From Acidobacteriota bacterium (lineage in GTDB: Bacteria > Acidobacteriota > Vicinamibacteria > Marinacidobacterales > Marinacidobacteraceae), in assembly GCA_009835985.1 (NCBI GenBank), contig VXWI01000057.1, forward strand, positions 1 to 37,730: a stretch of DNA of 37,730 nucleotides, read 5' to 3'. Below, piece after piece: positions 7,473 to 17,559 of this stretch. The notes under the pieces are model-generated. The model saw only the letters and a list, made by a program, of their open reading frames with translations, did not search any database and was not told where the DNA came from. Each line of letters begins with the position of its first letter. Position 1 is the stretch's first letter. The position numbers were made by a program, and so were the translations under genes.

Positions 7473-8087
7473 TCAGCCGGTTCCGTCGCGCTGCGCCCGA
7501 CGGACTCGGGGCGCCTGGGGGTTGTCTTCCGGGCCGGCCCGTCCGGCGCGTTCGGTCCGGAGCGCTTCGAGCAGGCGGCGACTGGGAGCGAGGATCATGC
7601 TCATCTGGTTGCCGACCACGCTCGACCGGGATTCGACGGTCGCGATCTCGGCGAGTTGCGCGGTGACCTCATCGAGAATGCGGTCCCCGAGCTCCCGGCG
7701 GCTCCGCTCCCGAGCCCGCTTGAACCAGATCGTGGCCTTGACCTTGTGACCTTCATGGAGGAAACGCTCAATCTGCTTCATCTTGGTGGCGCGGTCGTGC
7801 TCTCCGATGATGATGCGGAACTTGACCTCCTTGACCTGGTTCTGCTTCTGGTGTCTCTTGGAGTCCTGTGATTTCTTGCTCTGCTGATACACGAACCGGC
7901 CGTAGTTCATGATCTTGCAGACCGGAGGCATCCGGTTCGGCACGATCTCGACGAGATCGAGGCCCCGGTCGGCGGCCAGCCGCCGGGCGTCCATCAGGGC
8001 GAGATCTCCAAGTTTCTCGCCATCCTCACCGATCACCAGGACGATGGGAGCTCGGATTCGGTCGTTTACCCTGAGAGAACTATCGAT
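7473..8087 (-). CDS. infC: Translation initiation factor IF-3, apparent AUC start
   Basis: IF-3 keeps ribosomal subunits apart and checks start codons. Family blocks are visible: IGEDGEKLGDL, DLVEIVPNRMPPVCKIMNYG, VKEVKFRIIIGEHDRATKM, RFLHEGHKVKATIWFKRARE and a C-terminal SMILAP. A start at the GTG at 8036 would remove the conserved N-terminal RVNDRIRAPIV, which is encoded just upstream in the same frame. The frame is closed by TGA at 8093-8091, and the only start preceded by a strong ribosome site is ATC at 8087-8085, giving 204 aa. IF-3 is the classic case of rare AUU/AUC/AUA starts, used for autoregulation. The C-terminus has an extra 25-30 residue Arg-rich tail. A GATAAT box at 8125-8120 might be its promoter. 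Confidence 0.93.
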   Translation of the reverse strand: MDSSLRVNDRIRAPIVLVIGEDGEKLGDLALMDARRLAADRGLDLVEIVPNRMPPVCKIMNYGRFVYQQSKKSQDSKRHQKQNQVKEVKFRIIIGEHDRATKMKQIERFLHEGHKVKATIWFKRARERSRRELGDRILDEVTAQLAEIATVESRSSVVGNQMSMILAPSRRLLEALRTERAGRAGPEDNPQAPRVRRAQRDGTG

Positions 8088-8098
8088 GGATCACCTCC
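8088..8098 (-). promoter_or_regulatory. infC: Extended Shine-Dalgarno of infC
   Basis: On the minus strand GGAGGTGATCC lies directly before the ATC at 8087. All eleven bases can pair with the conserved 3' end of bacterial 16S rRNA (anti-Shine-Dalgarno GGATCACCTCC), with six bases between GGAGG and the ATC. Such a strong site would compensate for a poor start codon and argues that ATC, not the internal GTG, is used. Confidence 0.75.
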
Positions 8099-8206
8099 GC
8101 ACCGCGGGCGGGTCGGCGGATTATCGCCACTTCGGCCGCGCTTCGCCAGCGACGGCCCCCGCGCGCGGGAACGCCGCCGGGGTTCCGGCACCGGCGGCCA
8201 GGCCCG

Positions 8207-10108
8207 TCACGGGGTGAGCGACCGGGTCCGGGTGAGCTCGTCGAGCCGCTCGGAGAGCGCGGCGGCCGTCATGGTTTCCTGACCCCGCCGGCCCCGGGTG
8301 CGCACCGCGAGCGTGCCTTCTTCCACCTCCCGGTCCCCGAGGACCACCATGAACGGGACCCGTCCCACTTCCGCCTCCCGGATCTTGTAGCCCATCTTCT
8401 CGCGGCGGTCGTCGACCGAAATCCGGAAGCCCTGCGCCCGGAGGGCGGCAGCCACCTCCGCCGCCTGCGCCTGATGCCGGTCGGCGATGGGGATCAACAC
8501 CGCCTGGACCGGGGCGATCCAGACCGGGAGCGCCCCGCCGGTGTGCTCGAGCAGGAGCGCGAAGAAGCGTTCCACGGAACCGAGGATCGCCCGGTGAATC
8601 ACGACCGGGCGTTCCCGGTCGCCGTCCTCCGTCGCGTAGTGAAGATCGAACGCCGGCGCCTGGGAAAAGTCAAGCTGGATGGTCGCGCACTGATGGCTGC
8701 GGCGGAGTGCGTCGCGGACGTGGAAGTCGATCTTGGGGCCGTAGAACGCGCCGTCTCCCGGATTCACGACCCAGTCGTCCCCGGACTCGGCGAGGGCTTC
8801 CGCCAGCGCCGCTTCCGCCTGTTCCCAGGTCTCAGGGCTACCGACCGACTTGTCGGGGCGGGTCGAGAGTTCGATCTGGATGTCCTCGAAGCCGAACTCG
8901 CCGTAGACCTCTTTCACCAGGTCCACGAGATCGCGGACCTCCGCCTTGACCTGATCGAGCCGGCAGTAGACGTGCGCATCATCCTGGGTGAAGGCCCGTA
9001 CCCGGGTCAGGCCGGAGAGAACGCCCGAGGGCTCGAACCGGTGGCAGTGACCGAACTCCGAGAGCCGCAGGGGCAGATCCCGGTACGAACGGATGTCCGA
9101 CCGGTAGACCAGCGCCGCCCCAGGACAGTTCATGGGCTTGACGCCGAATCGGTTCTCGTCGGACTCGATGAAGAACATGTTGTCCCGGTAGTGGTCGAGG
9201 TGGCCGCTCCGGGCCCAGACGGACTCGTTCAGGATCAGTGGAGTCCGGATCTCCTGATAGGACCGGCGGTCCAGCTTCTCCCGCATGGAATCGAGCAGCC
9301 GGTTCACCACTCCCATCCCGGCGGGCAGCCAGAACACCTGCCCCGGGGCCTCCGGCAGAATCAGGAAGAGCCGCTGATCGCGGCCGATGCGCCGGTGATC
9401 GCGCCGCTTCGCCTCCTCGAGACGGGCGAGATGGGCCGCCATCTCCTTCCGGTCGGTGAAGCTCGTGGCGTAGATGCGCTGCATGGGGATGCCGTGCGCA
9501 TCTCCCTTCCAGTAGGCGTTGGAACTCGAGAGCACCTTGAGCGCCCGAATCACGCCGGTGTGAGGCACGTGGGGCCCCTCGCAGAAGTCGAAGAAACTCC
9601 CGACCCGGTAACAGGAAACCCGCTCGCCTCCCTTCTCGCGAACCAGTTCCACCTTCAGCAGTTCTCCCTGCTCCTCGAAGATGCGCACGGCGTCGTCCTT
9701 GTCGAGGATCTCCCGTTCGAAGGGCACCCGGTCCTTCACGAGTTCGCGCATCCGGGCCTCGATGCGGCCGAGGTCCTCGGGGGAGAAGGGCTCCTCGACC
9801 TGAAAGTCGTAGAAGAAGCCGTCCTCGATGGGGGGGCCGATCCCGTAGCGGGCGTCGGGGAACAGATCCTTGACCGCGGCGGCCAGCAGGTGCGCCGAAC
9901 TGTGGCGGAACACGTGGAGCCCGTCCGCGTCCTTCGGCGTCAGGAACCTCACGTCCGCGTCCCCGTCGGGACAGTGGGTGAGATCCACCTCCCGGCCGTC
10001 CACGGTGGCGGCGATCGCCGCGGCGGGGGCGACTCCGGACAGCGGCGCGCCCGCCGGAAGCTGCACCTCGCCCCCGTCGGGGAGGCGCAGTCGAAAGGAA
10101 GAAGGCAC
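8207..10108 (-). CDS. thrS: Threonyl-tRNA synthetase
   Basis: This 633-aa enzyme charges tRNA(Thr). Domains in order: TGS (residues 1-60), editing domain with HSSAHLLAAAVKDLFPDA (about 70-87) and a later Cys/His pair, class II core with the zinc ligands in KPMNCPGA, DDAHVYC and VIHRAILGSVERF, and the C-terminal anticodon domain (VLIPIADRHQAQ, KMGYKIREAEVGRVPFMVVLGD). It is complete and of normal length. It starts with GTG and has no good Shine-Dalgarno sequence. The tRNA-Val gene lies 142 bases upstream on the same strand, and infC follows after a 119-base gap that holds an 8-bp GC-rich inverted repeat (8173-8180 with 8191-8198). No T-box leader is visible. Confidence 0.97.
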   Translation of the reverse strand: MPSSFRLRLPDGGEVQLPAGAPLSGVAPAAAIAATVDGREVDLTHCPDGDADVRFLTPKDADGLHVFRHSSAHLLAAAVKDLFPDARYGIGPPIEDGFFYDFQVEEPFSPEDLGRIEARMRELVKDRVPFEREILDKDDAVRIFEEQGELLKVELVREKGGERVSCYRVGSFFDFCEGPHVPHTGVIRALKVLSSSNAYWKGDAHGIPMQRIYATSFTDRKEMAAHLARLEEAKRRDHRRIGRDQRLFLILPEAPGQVFWLPAGMGVVNRLLDSMREKLDRRSYQEIRTPLILNESVWARSGHLDHYRDNMFFIESDENRFGVKPMNCPGAALVYRSDIRSYRDLPLRLSEFGHCHRFEPSGVLSGLTRVRAFTQDDAHVYCRLDQVKAEVRDLVDLVKEVYGEFGFEDIQIELSTRPDKSVGSPETWEQAEAALAEALAESGDDWVVNPGDGAFYGPKIDFHVRDALRRSHQCATIQLDFSQAPAFDLHYATEDGDRERPVVIHRAILGSVERFFALLLEHTGGALPVWIAPVQAVLIPIADRHQAQAAEVAAALRAQGFRISVDDRREKMGYKIREAEVGRVPFMVVLGDREVEEGTLAVRTRGRRGQETMTAAALSERLDELTRTRSLTP

Positions 10109-10250
10109 GCTGTCTTTTTATCCCGGCCGGGGACGCCGCACAAGGCCGGCGGGGACCGCCTTGCGGAGCCGCGAGGCATCCCGGGCGGGCGCGGCCCGCA
10201 GAAGGCCGGAACAGACGCCTCGCGGCCGCAGTCTCCCGGGGAAGGAGGAA

Positions 10251-10325
10251 TGGTAGGCGCGGGCGGATTTGAACCGCCGACTTCTACCGCGTCAAGGTAG
10301 CGCTCTCCCCCTGAGCTACGCGCCT
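10251..10325 (-). tRNA. tRNA-Val (GAC anticodon)
   Basis: The full cloverleaf reads on the minus strand: acceptor AGGCGCG paired with CGCGCCT (7 bp), D-arm GCTC...GAGC, anticodon stem CTACC/GGTAG with loop TTGACGC (anticodon GAC at 10293-10291), T-arm GGCGG/CCGCC around TTCAAAT, and an encoded ACCA end. The variable loop is short. GAC reads Val codons GUC/GUU. It lies between the divergent gspE-like gene and thrS. Confidence 0.96.
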
Positions 10326-10469
10326 GTCCGAGAGCGCGCGAGTTTATCTCGGATCCCCGCCCCCTCCGGACAGCGGCTACGGCCGCTTCGCTTCGACTTT
10401 TCCACATCGCGGCCCGAAACGGGAAAAAAGCGGGGCGATCTGCGTCTAGGACCTGTGGAGGTATCCACG

Positions 10470-13400
10470 TTGCTTCACGACGAACACCCGATGACGCGGC
10501 CTTCCGCGGCGCGCGACCGTCCCGCCGGGGACCCCGCCCAGCGCAGACGCCCCGAGGGACCCCCGGCGCCGGCACCGGCGCACCCCGGACCGCGCGCCGT
10601 CCCGAACCCGATTCCGCGCCTGCTGGACCTCCTCCGGCGCCAGGGCCGCATCCCGACTGCGATGGCGAACCGCGCCGCGTCGGTCGAGCGCCTGCCTCCG
10701 CCGCGACACGAGACCGCGCTGGTGGCCGAAGGTCTCCTTTCGGAGGAAGACATCGCGCAGGCGGTGGCGCAGGACGCCGGACTTCCCTTCCGGACGATCA
10801 ATCCCCTGGAACTCAACCCGGAGGTAGTCACCGGCGCGCTCCCGGCCCCCTTCGCCCGCCGGCACACCATCTGCGCCCTCGCCAGGGACGCGGACACCCT
10901 GACGGTGGCGGTCGCGAACCCGTTTGACCGCGGCGCCATCGCGGATCTCGAACGGTATCTGGGGGTTCGGGTGAAAGTCGTGGTCGCGACCCGCTCCGAC
11001 ATCGAAGGGATCAACGGCAGCCTTTACAACCTGCGGACGTCGCTACGGGCTGCGGAAACCGAGTTGACCCACGACCACGGCGAGAGCGCCAATCCGCCCG
11101 CCGCCGACCAGGAGTTCGTTTCGGAGTCCGAGGCCGCCGGCGACCTGGAGCCCACCACCCGCCCGGTGGTAGCCGCTCTCGACAGCATCCTCCACCAGGC
11201 GTTCGAGCACCGCGCCTCGGACATCCACCTCGAACCCAAGCGCGACCACGCCGTCGTGCGTTTTCGGGTCGACGGGGTTCTGCGGACCATGCACACCTTT
11301 CCCCGCATCGTGTACCAGGCCGTGGTCAGCCGCCTCAAGATGCTCAGCGGGCTCGACATCGCCGAGAAGCGACGTCCCCAGGACGGCCGCATCAAACGCA
11401 TCGAATCGGAGAAGGAGATCGAGCTGCGGGTTTCGACCCTCCCGACCGTCTTCGGCGAGAAGGCGGTGCTGCGGGTGTTCGACCCGGCGGCCCTGGTCTC
11501 GTCGCTCGAACAACTCCGGCTGGCCGCAGACGAAGAACGCTGGCTCCGGCGGATGCTGAGCCGCCGCGAAGGGCTGGTCCTGGTCACCGGTCCCACCGGC
11601 AGCGGCAAGACCACGACGCTCTACTCGGTGCTCCGCCACGTAGCGACGCCCGAAGTGAACGTCGTGACGATCGAGGATCCGGTGGAGCTGGTCTTCCCGC
11701 CGCTCAGCCAGGTCCAGGTGAACCCCCGCATCCACTTCTCGTTTGCGGCCGCCATTCGCAGCGTGCTCCGCCAGGATCCGGACATCCTCATGGTGGGCGA
11801 GATCCGGGATGCCGAAACAGCCGAAATGGCGGTGCAGGCGGCTCTGACCGGCCACCTCGTCCTCTCGACCCTCCACACGAACGACGCCGCCGGCGCGATC
11901 ACCCGTCTCGCCGACCTCGGAGTCCCGCGCTTTCTGATCGGAACGACGCTGGTGGGTGTCGTCGCCCAGCGCCTCGTCCGCACTCTCTGCCGCGGCTGCG
12001 GCCGCGAGACCACGGTCTCGGCCGCAGAGGCGGAGACGCTGTCGGCCCCCGGGGTCGCCGGCCGCCCGGTCCGGGTGGGCGCGGGGTGCGCGCGCTGCCG
12101 CGACACCGGCTACCAGGGGCGCCGCGCCGTCTTCGAGATCCTGCCCATCGAGACCCGGGCGGCCGCCGAAATCCTGGGCGGTTGCACCGCGGAGGACCTC
12201 GCGCGCTCCGCACGCCGCCGGGGCGTCCGGAGCCTCCGGCAGGCCGCGGTGCGCCTGCTGCTGGAAGGAGAAACCAGCGTTGCCGAGGTGATCCGGGTGA
12301 CGGGCGCCGGCCCGGACCCGGACCCCTTCGGAGGTCTCCGCGGGCTGCCGGCTACCCCCGGTCCGGAGGGTGCCGGCTCAGAAACCGAGCGCCCGGCTAA
12401 TCACGAGGAGCAGCGCCGGGATTCCGTAGAAGGCCACGATCACGTAGGCGACCGCCAGACTCCGGTTCGCCACCGCGATGTCCGCGAGACGGCGCGCCGC
12501 GGCGAGCGGGATCTGCCGGATCCGGGAGACGGGGTAGACCATCAGGATCCCGACCAGGTTGAACAGGAGGTGGACGACCGCCAGCTGGAATCCCCAGTGG
12601 GCGTTCGGGCCGGAGACCGCGAGGGCGGCAAGGAATGCCGTGACCGTCGTGCCCACGTTCGCTCCGAGGGTGACCGGAAAAGCGTCGTCGAGGAGCAGGA
12701 GCCCGGCTCCGGCAAGGGGGACCAGCATCGACGTGGTGATCGAGCTGGACTGGACGAGAACGGTGACGACGGCCCCCGTTCCCATGGCCAGGAGGGCGTG
12801 ACGGCCGAGCACCCGGTGGAGGGCAGCTTCGCCCCGGCCCGCGGAAATGCTCTTCAGGGTGCGGACGAGCAGGCCGAGGGCGACCACCAGCAGCACCACC
12901 GATGTGACGGCCAGGAGCGCGGCCGCCGCCTCGTCGGAGCCGGTCACGATGCCCGCGAACCACTGGATCGGCATCGGGACCAGCTCGATGAGGCCCTTGA
13001 GGGGACTCTCGTAGTCGATGCCGGTCCCGAGCAACCCCGCGAATTGCGCGGAAACCACGCCGGAGAGGCGCGTCAGGAACCCGGTGGCGATTTCGAGCGG
13101 CAGGAGGATGGCAACCGCGATCAGGTTGAACATGTCGTGGCAGGTGGCCACCTCGAAGGCCCTCCGCAGTTCCTTCCCGTCCCGCAGGTGTCCGAGGGCG
13201 GCGATCGAATTGGTGACCGTCGTCCCGATGTTGGCGCCCATCACCATGGGGATGGCGTGTTCGAACGGCAGCGGCGACTCCGGGGCGGCGACCAGTCCCA
13301 CGATGAGCGAACTGGTGACCGAGGAACTCTGGACCAGCGTCGTGGCCAGGATTCCGATGATGAGTCCCACGAACGGGTTCGCCGAAGCCTGGAAGAAGCC

Positions 13401-13637
13401 GTCGAGGAGCCCGGAACCGAGACCCTTGAATCCCTCCCCAAGGCCGTCGATCGCCCCCAGGAAGAGGACGAACAGCAGGACCAGTCCCGCAAAGCGCGGC
13501 AACTGGGCAAACCGGCTGCCGGCTTCGCGTCCGGGTTCCCTCATGCCGCCCCTCGACGGATCCCCGGCGCGGGGTCCGGCGGCAAACCCGCCGGGCAACC
13601 GGAAGCACCGGCGTTTCGCTTCGTCATCGATGACTGA
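10470..13637 (+). CDS. GspE/PilB-family secretion or pilus ATPase (frame runs on past the domain)
   Basis: This hexameric ATPase family powers type II secretion or type IV pilus assembly. Visible in order: MshEN-like N-domain (LVAEGLLSEEDIAQAVAQDA through LTVAVANPFD), Walker A GPTGSGKTTT (about residue 374), Asp box VVTIEDPVEL, Walker B DILMVGEIRDAETAE, His box LSTLHTND, and two CxxC pairs (CRGC, CARC) forming the usual zinc module. The TTG at 10470, eight bases after GGAGG, is the best start; ATG 10491 is the alternative. The homologous part ends near 12300 (VAEVIRVTG). The frame then stays open to 13637, antisense through the whole phosphate-transporter gene. A one-base frameshift would end the protein at 12400. 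No pilus or secretion partners are nearby, so type II and type IV pilus roles cannot be told apart. Confidence 0.88.
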   Translation: MLHDEHPMTRPSAARDRPAGDPAQRRRPEGPPAPAPAHPGPRAVPNPIPRLLDLLRRQGRIPTAMANRAASVERLPPPRHETALVAEGLLSEEDIAQAVAQDAGLPFRTINPLELNPEVVTGALPAPFARRHTICALARDADTLTVAVANPFDRGAIADLERYLGVRVKVVVATRSDIEGINGSLYNLRTSLRAAETELTHDHGESANPPAADQEFVSESEAAGDLEPTTRPVVAALDSILHQAFEHRASDIHLEPKRDHAVVRFRVDGVLRTMHTFPRIVYQAVVSRLKMLSGLDIAEKRRPQDGRIKRIESEKEIELRVSTLPTVFGEKAVLRVFDPAALVSSLEQLRLAADEERWLRRMLSRREGLVLVTGPTGSGKTTTLYSVLRHVATPEVNVVTIEDPVELVFPPLSQVQVNPRIHFSFAAAIRSVLRQDPDILMVGEIRDAETAEMAVQAALTGHLVLSTLHTNDAAGAITRLADLGVPRFLIGTTLVGVVAQRLVRTLCRGCGRETTVSAAEAETLSAPGVAGRPVRVGAGCARCRDTGYQGRRAVFEILPIETRAAAEILGGCTAEDLARSARRRGVRSLRQAAVRLLLEGETSVAEVIRVTGAGPDPDPFGGLRGLPATPGPEGAGSETERPANHEEQRRDSVEGHDHVGDRQTPVRHRDVRETARRGERDLPDPGDGVDHQDPDQVEQEVDDRQLESPVGVRAGDREGGKECRDRRAHVRSEGDRKSVVEEQEPGSGKGDQHRRGDRAGLDENGDDGPRSHGQEGVTAEHPVEGSFAPARGNALQGADEQAEGDHQQHHRCDGQERGRRLVGAGHDAREPLDRHRDQLDEALEGTLVVDAGPEQPRELRGNHAGEARQEPGGDFERQEDGNRDQVEHVVAGGHLEGPPQFLPVPQVSEGGDRIGDRRPDVGAHHHGDGVFERQRRLRGGDQSHDERTGDRGTLDQRRGQDSDDESHERVRRSLEEAVEEPGTETLESLPKAVDRPQEEDEQQDQSRKARQLGKPAAGFASGFPHAAPRRIPGAGSGGKPAGQPEAPAFRFVIDD
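12378..13544 (-). CDS. Na/Pi-cotransporter family membrane protein
   Basis: This 388-aa integral membrane protein belongs to the sodium-phosphate cotransporter II-like family. The internal duplication typical of the family is clear: TTLVQSSSVTSSLIVG with GANIGTTVTNSIAAL in the first half, and TVLVQSSSITTSMLVPL with GANVGTTVTAFLAAL in the second. These QSSS and GAN-GTT repeats form the transport core. The frame extends to 13598, but ATG 13544 is preceded by GAGGGG five bases upstream and is preferred. There is no C-terminal PhoU-like domain, which many bacterial members have. It lies about 190 bases downstream of the HtrA gene, same strand, and is convergent with the GspE-type frame, which runs fully antisense to it. 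Phosphate import or efflux is the family expectation. Confidence 0.92.
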   Translation of the reverse strand: MREPGREAGSRFAQLPRFAGLVLLFVLFLGAIDGLGEGFKGLGSGLLDGFFQASANPFVGLIIGILATTLVQSSSVTSSLIVGLVAAPESPLPFEHAIPMVMGANIGTTVTNSIAALGHLRDGKELRRAFEVATCHDMFNLIAVAILLPLEIATGFLTRLSGVVSAQFAGLLGTGIDYESPLKGLIELVPMPIQWFAGIVTGSDEAAAALLAVTSVVLLVVALGLLVRTLKSISAGRGEAALHRVLGRHALLAMGTGAVVTVLVQSSSITTSMLVPLAGAGLLLLDDAFPVTLGANVGTTVTAFLAALAVSGPNAHWGFQLAVVHLLFNLVGILMVYPVSRIRQIPLAAARRLADIAVANRSLAVAYVIVAFYGIPALLLVISRALGF

Positions 13638-13735
13638 GCGCGGAGCAGGGCGCGGCGGACACTGCCCGCGGAGCGTAGCGGCCCCGGTCCGTCCGGAATG
13701 TTACAAATCGGTAGGAAACTCGTCCCGCGGGAGTC

Positions 13736-15304
<1,569 letters not shown>

Positions 15305-15350
15305 GAACGGTGGCCTCCTTGGTCGGGTCCTGCGAGTGGGCTTGGAAACG

Positions 15351-15356
15351 AATATA
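15351..15356 (-). promoter_or_regulatory. Candidate -10 box upstream of htrA
   Basis: TATATT on the minus strand is the only AT-rich hexamer in the 191-base htrA/outer-membrane-protein divergent spacer. It is about 47 bases before the htrA ATG. No convincing -35 is seen. A GGAAC at 15380-15376 recalls stress-sigma promoters, but the spacing is poor. Confidence 0.25.
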
Positions 15357-15495
15357 ACGCGGGCAGACCGATGGGGTTCCACCGCCGAAGGGCCGGCGGG
15401 CCTTGGCGCTGACGGCGAGCGAGCGGCGCCGGCCGTGGCACAGGCATTGCGGAAACGTGATCCAGCGCGACCAAACACCTGGAAAGGAGTTCGCC

Positions 15496-16260
15496 ATGAC
15501 CCGCACGCGGCACATCCTGACGACCCTGCTGGCAACGGCCTGCCTGGCCGCCGCCACGGCGGCGGCGGCGGAGTCCGGGCAACCCCCGCGCCGGGGGCCC
15601 TACCCGGACGCCTCGCAACGGAGCGTCCGCGAAGCCCGCTACGCCTTTTCGAGCTACGGCGGATTCCGCGTTCTGAACGTGACGAGTGATCTCTTCGCCG
15701 CCAACGAGTTCGACTTCGGGATCACCGACGACGATTTCCGGACCGGCAGCTTCGGCTTCGAGTTCGACTTCGCCGTCCTGCCGCGGGTGGACATCTCCAT
15801 CGGATTCAACAGCGGCAACGCCGAGACCTACGGGTCATACCTCGACCTCGTCTACGAAGACGGAGGAGAGATCGAACACTCGGCGCGGCTGGCCATGACC
15901 GACCTGAGCCTCGGCGTGCGGCTGCGGCTGCTCGGCGGCGCGGCGCGGGTGCGCCCCTACCTGGTCGGCGGCTTTGCCGGGGTCTATTACCGGTACAGCG
16001 AAATCGGCGATTTCGTGGACTTCGAGACCGCGGACATCTACTACGACGTGTTCGAGGAGACGTCGTTCCTGCCTGGTTTCTTCGCCGGCGCGGGCGCCGA
16101 CGTCGCCATCGTGCGGTTTCGTGACGGCGGCAGCCTCGATCTCTTCGGCGAGTTCCGCTACGTCCGATCCCAGGGGGAGCACACGGAGGGGTTCGACGGC
16201 TTCGGCGACCTCACGCTGGATCGGTCGGGCGGCCTCATCGGCCTGCGGGTCCGGTGGTAA
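15496..16260 (+). CDS. Outer-membrane beta-barrel protein
   Basis: A 254-aa exported protein. A Sec signal (TRTRHILTTLLATACLAAAT, cleavage likely after AAAA near residue 25) is followed by alternating hydrophobic/polar strands such as FGFEFDFAVLPRVDISIGF and MTDLSLGVRLRLLG, and by a final strand ending GLRVRW. The terminal aromatic residue is the usual signal for barrel assembly. Tyr, Gly and Asp are abundant, as in OmpA/OmpW-like eight-strand barrels, but I cannot name a family. The ATG has AAAGGAG seven bases before it; the longer frame from 15403 lacks support. Its stop is only seven bases from the stop of the convergent phosphatase gene, with no terminator between them. Confidence 0.82.
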   Translation: MTRTRHILTTLLATACLAAATAAAAESGQPPRRGPYPDASQRSVREARYAFSSYGGFRVLNVTSDLFAANEFDFGITDDDFRTGSFGFEFDFAVLPRVDISIGFNSGNAETYGSYLDLVYEDGGEIEHSARLAMTDLSLGVRLRLLGGAARVRPYLVGGFAGVYYRYSEIGDFVDFETADIYYDVFEETSFLPGFFAGAGADVAIVRFRDGGSLDLFGEFRYVRSQGEHTEGFDGFGDLTLDRSGGLIGLRVRW

Positions 16261-16267
16261 CGGTCTG

Positions 16268-17107
16268 CTAGAGGCCGGGACCCGACGACACGGCGCCGGC
16301 TTCCACACGCCGGGCGGCCCCCGCCTCGGCGAGGATCTCCAGGAGGGCGGGATGCAGCGGCCCGTTCGAAACGGCGATGTTCGGGCCCCCGTTCGTGAAC
16401 GCCCGACCCTCGAAGTCCGAAACCACTCCGCCGGCTTCCCGCACGATCACTTCCCCGGCGGCGGTGTCCCAGGCCCTCAGCGTCTCCTCCCAGAACGCGT
16501 CGAGGCGTCCCGCGGCCACGCAGCACAGATCCAGCGCGGCCGAGCCGGCGCGGCGCACCGCCCGGACGCGCCGCATGATGCGGACGAACAGGTCGAGCGC
16601 CCGGTCCATCGCCTCCCGGGAGTAGGGGAACCCGGTGGCGAGCAGGGCGTGTTGCAGGTCCGCCGTTGGCGAGACCCGAATCGGAGCGCCGTTCAGGCGC
16701 GCTCCCTGGCCCGCCTCCGCGGTGAACAGCTCTTCACGGACGGGATCGAGGACCGCGCCGGCCACGACCTCCCCGCCCTCTTCGTACGCGATGGACACGG
16801 CGAAGACCGGGAACCCGTGGGCGAAGTTGGTCGTGCCGTCCAGCGGATCGACGATGAAGCGGCATCCGGTCTTCGAACCGCCGACCATCCCGCGCTCCTC
16901 CGCCAGGATCGGCACGGCGGGCTGCAGCCGCTGCAGGCACTCGACGATCGCGGTTTCGGCGGCGTGATCCACCGCCGTCACCAGGTCGATGGGCCCCTTG
17001 AGATCGATCCCGAAATCGTGCCCGGCGCGGGCCCGGTGCGCCTTTCGGACGACCTCGGCCCCGGCTTCCGCGGCTTCGACGCAGGCCCGGGCGGCAGCGC
17101 TCCTCAC
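16268..17107 (-). CDS. suhB: Inositol-monophosphatase-family phosphatase (SuhB type)
   Basis: A 279-aa Mg-dependent phosphatase. Key motifs are ILAEERG (metal ligand Glu), FIVDPLDGTTNFAHGFP and LRAWDTAAGEVIVREAGG, the three metal-binding signatures of the family. The start is a GTG at 17107 overlapping the stop of the RsbW-type gene (GTGA), so it is translationally coupled; a longer frame upstream is a shadow of that gene. The family includes inositol-1-phosphatase, histidinol phosphatase and PAP phosphatase. In Escherichia coli SuhB also joins the rRNA antitermination complex, and here the gene shares an operon with RNase G, which is suggestive. Family is sure; substrate unknown. Confidence 0.92.
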   Translation of the reverse strand: MRSAAARACVEAAEAGAEVVRKAHRARAGHDFGIDLKGPIDLVTAVDHAAETAIVECLQRLQPAVPILAEERGMVGGSKTGCRFIVDPLDGTTNFAHGFPVFAVSIAYEEGGEVVAGAVLDPVREELFTAEAGQGARLNGAPIRVSPTADLQHALLATGFPYSREAMDRALDLFVRIMRRVRAVRRAGSAALDLCCVAAGRLDAFWEETLRAWDTAAGEVIVREAGGVVSDFEGRAFTNGGPNIAVSNGPLHPALLEILAEAGAARRVEAGAVSSGPGL

Positions 17108-17559
17108 GGGCTGCGGGGCCCTCGCCGCTGGACCAGCACCACGCGCGTGCCTCCGCTCTCGGTGCGGGTCCAGGTCACCCCGTCCATGAACTGTCGCATG
17201 AAGAAGATGCCGCGCCCACTGTCCTTGAGCAGGTTGTCCTCGAGCAGGGGATCCGGCACCTCCGCGGTGTCGAAACCCTCTCCCTCGTCCTCCACGGCGA
17301 CCCGGACAGCGGGCCCGCCACCGCTGCCGTCGCGAGTCTCGATCTGAATCCGCAGGCGCTTGCCGGGATCCATGCGGTTTCCGTGACGCATCCCGTTGGT
17401 AACCGCCTCCCGGACGGCCGCTCCCATCCAGTGCGTGGCGTCCGCCTCGTAACCGCACTGGGCACAGTGACGTTCGAAGACACCGAGCACGACTTCAACC
17501 CATTCGATCCGGGTCTCGACGTCGAGTTGAACCGTCACGGGCGCGCTTTCCGGGCTCAC
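17104..17559 (-). CDS. RsbW/SpoIIAB-type anti-sigma ATP-binding protein
   Basis: A 151-aa GHKL-fold protein. The N box EAVTNGMRHGN (51-61), the G1 box VEDEGEGFD (about 89-97) and the G2 box GRGIFFMRQFMDG (115-127) are clear. In this family the protein binds a sigma factor or regulator and phosphorylates a STAS-domain antagonist. It starts with a GTG overlapping the RNase G stop (GTGA) and ends by overlapping the SuhB start, so three genes are coupled. A candidate partner STAS protein lies at 26957-27304, but no sigma factor is in the window. Two Cys in HCAQCGY (residues 31-37) are an oddity and might sense redox state. The target is unknown. Confidence 0.86.
   Translation of the reverse strand: MSPESAPVTVQLDVETRIEWVEVVLGVFERHCAQCGYEADATHWMGAAVREAVTNGMRHGNRMDPGKRLRIQIETRDGSGGGPAVRVAVEDEGEGFDTAEVPDPLLEDNLLKDSGRGIFFMRQFMDGVTWTRTESGGTRVVLVQRRGPRSP

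Noticed and set aside
10109-10250. T-box leader upstream of thrS
   Set aside because: No T-box sequence or specifier loop; the gap holds only GC-rich imperfect repeats.
8474-10300. Plus-strand frame of 608 codons antisense to thrS
   Set aside because: Shadow of thrS; it also reads into the tRNA-Val gene and has no domain I recognise.
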